Origin: an uncultured bacterium | Lineage (GTDB): Bacteria; Planctomycetota; Phycisphaerae; Phycisphaerales; SM1A02 | Assembly: GCA_903861235.1 (NCBI GenBank) | Contig: CAIOTP010000372.1 | Span: 1 to 17,124, forward strand | Reading direction: 5' to 3' | DNA: 17,124 nt | Part shown: piece after piece, positions 13,881 to 17,124 of the stretch | How positions within the stretch are numbered: position 1 is the first letter of the stretch | Layout of the letters: each line of letters opens with the position of its first letter | Program-made: the position numbers and the translations under genes | Notes under the pieces: generated by a model | Seen by the model: only the letters and a program-made list of their open reading frames with translations | Told to the model about the DNA's origin: nothing | The model's database searches: none

Positions 13881-14609
13881 TCACTCGTCCATGGGCGGCG
13901 GCGGCGGGTTGCCGTCGCCGTCGCGCGGCGGAGGCGGCGGGCCGTCGCCACCCTTGCCGCCCTTCCCACCCTTGCCACCCTTGCGGGGACCGCCTTCACC
14001 CGGGCCACCCTGGCTTCCCCGACGCTCCTTGGCCTTCGCCTCGTTCTCGGCCAGCTTCTTCTTGAAGGCTTCCTGCTGCTCGGGGGTGAGCATCGCGAAG
14101 ATCTGCTTCTGATTGGCCTCCATGTTCGGACGGCTCTCGTTGAGCTTCTGCATCTCCTCGAAGACCGCCTTGTCGGGCTGGCCGCCGTTCTCGCGGGCCT
14201 CACGCAGCTGCTCGGCCAGCTCGCGCATCCGCTTGCCGTTGGCCTCCTGCCACTTGGTGGTCTCGTTGCGGAAGTCGGTCCGGATCTTGTCGATCTTGGT
14301 CCAGGTCTCGGGCGCGATCGAATCCTTCATGCTCTCCAGGGTCCGCATCCAGAGGGCACCCTCCATCATGCGGCCCCGCATCTCGCCGGGAGCGCCCTGG
14401 CCGCGGCGACCGGGCTTGGCCTGGCCGCCGAACTGGCCGTCCCCTTCGCCCGCGCCGGGCGGCACGCCGGGACCACCCAGGTCACCGCCCTTGCCCGGAG
14501 GCGGAGGGGGCGGAGCGCCCTGCGAGAAGGCGGGCGAGACAAGCAGGCCAAGGCCGAACAACGCGGCAGCGGCCATGCGACGGGTGGTGCTCGTGGTGGC
14601 GGGACGCAT
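13881..14609 (-). CDS. Secreted Gly/Pro/Lys-rich protein with LTxxQ-like helical core
   Basis: A 242-residue exported protein. Residues 1-29 are a signal peptide (MAAAALFGLGLLV; cleavage near AFS-Q). Residues 30-75 are Pro/Gly-rich (PPPPPP, then GG repeats). A charged helical core spans about 84-198 with WMRTLESMKDSI, RMRELAEQLREARE and MLTPEQQEAFKKKL (173-186), resembling the LTxxQ motif of Spy/CpxP-type periplasmic proteins. The tail has GKGGKGGKGG (210-220) and PPPPP runs. Spy/CpxP proteins act as periplasmic chaperones or sense envelope stress or metals; here homology is only motif-level. The ATG at 14609 has AAGGAAGGA just upstream. The protein has no cysteine. Its low-complexity ends may bind the cell wall or acidic polymers, which is a guess. 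It converges on the pseudopilin gene and is divergent from the Mrp gene. Confidence 0.72.
   Translation of the reverse strand: MRPATTSTTRRMAAAALFGLGLLVSPAFSQGAPPPPPPGKGGDLGGPGVPPGAGEGDGQFGGQAKPGRRGQGAPGEMRGRMMEGALWMRTLESMKDSIAPETWTKIDKIRTDFRNETTKWQEANGKRMRELAEQLREARENGGQPDKAVFEEMQKLNESRPNMEANQKQIFAMLTPEQQEAFKKKLAENEAKAKERRGSQGGPGEGGPRKGGKGGKGGKGGDGPPPPPRDGDGNPPPPPMDE
13952..13987. repeat. Tandem 9-base repeat within the secreted Gly-rich gene
   Basis: Four imperfect 9-base units: CCTTGCCGC, CCTTCCCAC, CCTTGCCAC, CCTTGCGGG. They encode the repeated Gly-Lys-Gly unit (GKGGKGGKGGK) on the minus strand. Units are in frame, so gain or loss of copies would only change repeat length. Confidence 0.6.
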
Positions 14610-14633
14610 GGGTCCTTCCTTTCGTGTCCACGG

Positions 14634-14654
14634 GCCGGCCTCACGCGGGCCGGC
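14634..14654. other. GC-rich hairpin in the leader of the secreted Gly-rich gene
   Basis: GCCGGCC (14634-14640), loop TCACGCG, GGCCGGC (14648-14654): a perfect 7-base-pair stem, 24 bases upstream of the ATG at 14609 on the minus strand, just before the Shine-Dalgarno. It could influence translation; no T-run follows. Confidence 0.35.
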
Positions 14655-14755
14655 TCCGGCGACGGCGTGTCAACGGGGCGAAGGAAAGGCCTATTGCAGA
14701 CCTGGGGCGGCGATTTCCTGCGAATGGCCGTCAGGCAGGCCCCCGCCCGCGGTTC

Positions 14756-14761
14756 TAGGAT
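14756..14761 (+). promoter_or_regulatory. Possible -10 box of the Mrp gene
   Basis: TAGGAT lies 9 bases before the ATG at 14771, so transcription would start at about 14768, giving a nearly leaderless message. This agrees with the absence of a Shine-Dalgarno before this gene. There is no good -35 box. Confidence 0.3.
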
Positions 14762-14770
14762 CTCCCTCCC

Positions 14771-15868
14771 ATGAACTTCGACCGAGACGCCGTCGAGCAG
14801 GCCCTCCGCACCGTGCAGGACCCGGAGATCCACAAGGACCTGGTCACCCTGGGCATGGTGAAGCACATCGCCGTGGGTGGCGACGCTGTCCGGCTGGTCA
14901 TCGAGCTCACCACCCCGGCCTGCCCGATGAAGGACAAGATCCGCGCCGATGTGGAGGCCGCAGTGCACGCCAAGGCGAAGGCGTGCGGCACCACCGTGGA
15001 GACGATCGAGATCGAGTTCACCGCCGACGTCCGAAAGGCGAACGAGAAGGCGAAGGATCAGTCGAACCCCCTGCCGCTCGTGAAGCAGGTGATCGCGGTG
15101 GGCGCGGGCAAGGGCGGCGTGGGCAAGAGCACCGTGGCCGTGAACCTGGCGGTGGGCCTGGCCCGCTTCGGCAGCAGGGTGGGACTGCTGGATGCGGACA
15201 TCTACGGCCCCAGCGCCCCCACCATGCTGGGGCTGGACCAGGTCGGCACGAAGGCACGCGGCAACATGCTTCTGCCCTTCGAGGTCCACGGCATCAAGGC
15301 CATGACCATCGGCAAGCTGGTGGACCCGGACAAGGCGCTCGTGTGGCGCGGCCCGATGGCCCACGGCGCGTTCAAGCAGCTGGCCACCCAGACGGACTGG
15401 GGCGAGCTGGACTACCTGGTGATCGACCTGCCGCCGGGCACCGGCGACGTGGCTCTGACCATGAGCCAGCTCCTGCCGGTCACCGGAGCGGTGGTGGTCT
15501 GCACGCCGCAGCGGGTGGCTCAGGACGACGCGCGGCGAGCCGTGCGCATGTTCCAGAACCTGGGGGTGGAGGTGCTGGGGGTGGTGGAGAACATGAGCTT
15601 CTTCGCGGCGCCGGATGGAAAGGAATACGACCTGTTCGGCCGCGGCGGTGCCGAGATCATGGCCCAGACCATGGGCCTGCCCTACCTGGGCAACCTTCCG
15701 ATCCATGTGGACCTGCGCCGCAACGGCGACGAGGGCACCCCGCTGCGGAACTGGGAGGTTCCCGCCATGGCACGTTCGCTGGACGGCCTCTGCCAGCAGG
15801 TGGCGGCTCAGGTGAGCGTGGCCACGCTGGCCGGTCGCACCGAGCGGCCCACGCTGACGATCAGCTGA
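14771..15868 (+). CDS. apbC: Mrp/ApbC-type Fe-S cluster carrier ATPase
   Basis: A 365-residue P-loop ATPase of the Mrp/NBP35 family, which carries and delivers iron-sulfur clusters in the cytoplasm. Residues 1-90 form the N-terminal MIP18 (DUF59) domain with PEIHKDLVTLGMV (18-30) and TTPACPMKD (47-55). The ATPase has the deviant Walker A GKGGVGKST (113-121), DADIYGPSAPTM (141-152), VWRGPM (191-196), DLPPGTGD (219-226) and VENMSFF (272-278). In many Mrp proteins a CxxC follows VENMS and holds the cluster; here that segment reads FFAAPDGKEYDLFG with no cysteine. Such cysteine-free versions also exist in other lineages, so the protein may bind the cluster differently. The start at 14771 fits the family's N-terminus; there is no Shine-Dalgarno, and a TAGGAT box just upstream suggests a leaderless message. 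Confidence 0.9.
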   Translation: MNFDRDAVEQALRTVQDPEIHKDLVTLGMVKHIAVGGDAVRLVIELTTPACPMKDKIRADVEAAVHAKAKACGTTVETIEIEFTADVRKANEKAKDQSNPLPLVKQVIAVGAGKGGVGKSTVAVNLAVGLARFGSRVGLLDADIYGPSAPTMLGLDQVGTKARGNMLLPFEVHGIKAMTIGKLVDPDKALVWRGPMAHGAFKQLATQTDWGELDYLVIDLPPGTGDVALTMSQLLPVTGAVVVCTPQRVAQDDARRAVRMFQNLGVEVLGVVENMSFFAAPDGKEYDLFGRGGAEIMAQTMGLPYLGNLPIHVDLRRNGDEGTPLRNWEVPAMARSLDGLCQQVAAQVSVATLAGRTERPTLTIS

Positions 15869-15871
15869 CCG

Positions 15872-15900
15872 GGCGCCGGACTCAGGACTTCCTGGGCGCC
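15872..15900. terminator. Compound hairpin at the convergent Mrp/RND gene ends
   Basis: Outer stem GGCGCC (15872-15877) with GGCGCC (15895-15900), inner stem CAGG (15883-15886) with CCTG (15891-15894), and a 5-base bulge on the 5' side. It lies in the 13-base gap and overlaps the stop codon of the RND gene. There is no T-run, so terminator activity is uncertain. Confidence 0.3.
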
Positions 15901-17124
15901 TCGCCCTCGCCGGGACCTTCCTGGACAGGCTTCCCGCCGTGCGGCATGCGCTTGACCAGGCCGAACTTGGCGGCGAAGCCCACGATCATGACGAAGAAGA
16001 CCGGCACCACGAGCTGGTCGAAGGTGGCCGACCCGATCATGCCGCCCATGACGGTGGTGCCGATCGACTGGCGGCTGTTGGCGCCGGCGCCCACCGCCAC
16101 CACGAGCGGCGCAATCCCCAGGATGAACGCGATCGCGGTCATCATGATGGGCCGCAGTCGCTGGTGCGAGGCGTTCACGGCGGCGTCGATGACCGACTCG
16201 CCCTGGTCGTAGCGCACCTTGGCGAACTCCACGATCAGGATGGCGTTCTTGGCGGCCAGGCCGACCAGCATGACCAGGCCGATCTGGGCGTAGACGTCGA
16301 GCGACCGCTCGCGGATGTGCATGAAGACCAGGGCTCCGAGCACGGCGAAGGTGACCGCCAGCAGCACGTTGAGCGGCAGGACCCAGCTCTCGTACAGGGC
16401 CGCCAGCAGCAGGAAGACCGCGACGATGGCCATGACGAACACGAACGGCGCGTAGTTGCCCGCCTCGATCTGCTGGTAGGTGGTGCCCGTCCACTCGTAG
16501 GCGATCCCGTCGGGCAGCACGCGAGCGCACTCCTCCTCGACGGCCTTGATCGCGTCGCCCGATCCGTGGCCCGGGCCCGTGGAGCCGTTGAGCTGGATGG
16601 TGTTGTACAGGTTGTACCGCGTGGCGTTGTCCGTGCCCACGATGGACTCGTACTCGGCGAAGCTGCTGATCGGCACCATGCCGCCCTGCCTGTTCTTCAC
16701 GTAGAGCTTGAAGGTGTCGCTCAGGCGCATTCGGCTGGCCGCGTCGGCCTGCACCATGACGTTGTAGACCTGGTTGAACTCGTTGAAGTTGTTGATGAAC
16801 GACTGGCCCAGGGTCTGGCCCATGGCCGCGAAGATGTCGCTCATGTTCAGGCCGTAGTTGATGGCCTTGGCGCGGTCGATCTTGATGCGCACCATGGGCA
16901 CCTGCGACTGGAACGGCGTGGTCACGCTGGCCAACTCGGGCCGCTTGGCAAGCGCCTCCATCAGGTCGTTGGCCGCCTCGGCCAGGAAGTTGAACCCCTG
17001 CCCGTTCACGTCCTCCAGCTGCAGCTGCCAGCCGGCCACGGTGCCCAGACCCGGAATGGGCGGCGGCACGGTGAACGGCTCGGTGTCGGTTACCGCCAAC
17101 GGCGGGACCTGGACTCCCAATTCA
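15882..17124 (-). CDS. RND efflux pump (HAE1/AcrB type), C-terminal part
   Basis: Partial gene: its 5' part lies beyond the window end, and the frame continues open through the last base. About 414 residues of an inner-membrane resistance-nodulation-division pump are visible. They contain the second periplasmic porter region (NPPPIPGLGT-like FTVPPPIPGLG, FQSQVPMVRIKIDRAKA, NNFNEFNQVYNVMVQAD, GGMVPISSFA) and then the C-terminal transmembrane half. The latter includes FLLLAALYESWVLPLNVLLA, IGLVMLVGLAAKNAILIVEF with the lysine of the proton-relay site, and RLRPIMMTAIAFILGIAPLV. All are typical of HAE1 pumps that export hydrophobic or amphiphilic compounds with a membrane-fusion protein and outer-membrane channel; those partners would be expected upstream, outside the window. 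The C-terminal tail is Gly/Pro/Lys-rich. It converges with the Mrp gene. The substrate cannot be told. Confidence 0.93.
   Translation of the reverse strand, partial: ELGVQVPPLAVTDTEPFTVPPPIPGLGTVAGWQLQLEDVNGQGFNFLAEAANDLMEALAKRPELASVTTPFQSQVPMVRIKIDRAKAINYGLNMSDIFAAMGQTLGQSFINNFNEFNQVYNVMVQADAASRMRLSDTFKLYVKNRQGGMVPISSFAEYESIVGTDNATRYNLYNTIQLNGSTGPGHGSGDAIKAVEEECARVLPDGIAYEWTGTTYQQIEAGNYAPFVFVMAIVAVFLLLAALYESWVLPLNVLLAVTFAVLGALVFMHIRERSLDVYAQIGLVMLVGLAAKNAILIVEFAKVRYDQGESVIDAAVNASHQRLRPIMMTAIAFILGIAPLVVAVGAGANSRQSIGTTVMGGMIGSATFDQLVVPVFFVMIVGFAAKFGLVKRMPHGGKPVQEGPGEGEAPRKS

Noticed and set aside
14668..14673. Minus-strand TTGACA as the -35 box of the secreted Gly-rich gene
   Set aside because: No TAnnnT-like hexamer lies 16-18 bases downstream; only GC-rich sequence is there.
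14113..16212. Long plus-strand open frame of 699 codons across the secreted Gly-rich gene, the Mrp gene and the RND gene end
   Set aside because: It is a shadow in GC-rich DNA: the Mrp gene is in another frame with full motifs, and the translation of this frame is low-complexity Arg/Gly/Pro/Ala without a domain.
1..17124. A single multi-gene defence or secretion system
   Set aside because: Gene directions alternate in short units with unrelated housekeeping functions; apart from the BrnTA pair no defence genes were recognised, and no CRISPR-like spaced repeats are visible.

Overview
The window is a GC-rich (by eye about two thirds G+C), gene-dense bacterial chromosomal segment that best fits the Planctomycetota, probably the class Phycisphaerae. 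This lineage call is an inference from three things. A secreted protein ends in a PGPG, hydrophobic stretch and RRRR tail like the PEP-CTERM-type sorting tails common there. A membrane protein carries a short CPRC...CPEC zinc ribbon next to a helix. A large solo type II pseudopilin is present. No rRNA, plasmid, phage or insertion-sequence gene is visible, and nothing resembles a CRISPR array.

Layout. At 25-578 lies a BrnT/BrnA toxin-antitoxin module on the minus strand with an AT-rich operator/promoter. At 940-2538 a von Willebrand A protein (+) and a secreted FGE-fold protein (-) converge. At 2943-5750 an OPA-type major facilitator transporter (+) converges on RmuC (-). RmuC is divergent from a small J-domain protein (5802-6521, +), which is followed by an unrecognised 240-residue protein (6671-7393, +). 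At 7421-9262 is a secreted GH13 alpha-amylase-family enzyme (-), divergent from a tRNA-Arg(CCT) (9308-9381, +). Then come a MscS-family channel preceded by a 53-residue membrane ORF (9405-11205, -). Divergent from these, a zinc-ribbon membrane protein overlaps trmL by 4 bases (11239-12719, +). A pseudopilin (12768-13799, +) converges, across a long perfect hairpin, with a secreted Gly/Pro/Lys-rich LTxxQ-like protein (13881-14609, -). An Mrp/ApbC-type Fe-S carrier ATPase (14771-15868, +) converges with the C-terminal part of an RND efflux pump cut by the window edge (15882-17124, -).

The genes look like a mosaic of short one- or two-gene units rather than one pathway: envelope transport and mechanosensing (MFS, MscS, RND), secreted proteins (GH13, FGE-fold, LTxxQ-like, pseudopilin), RNA modification (TrmL), genome maintenance (RmuC), Fe-S assembly (Mrp) and one toxin-antitoxin pair. 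I found no convincing undescribed multi-gene system. The most distinctive points are the FGE-fold protein without the catalytic cysteine pair, the Mrp protein without the CxxC, the unrecognised 240-residue protein, the cysteine-rich J-protein, the BrnA operator, and repeated TAnnnT boxes very close to start codons that hint at short-leader or leaderless transcripts.
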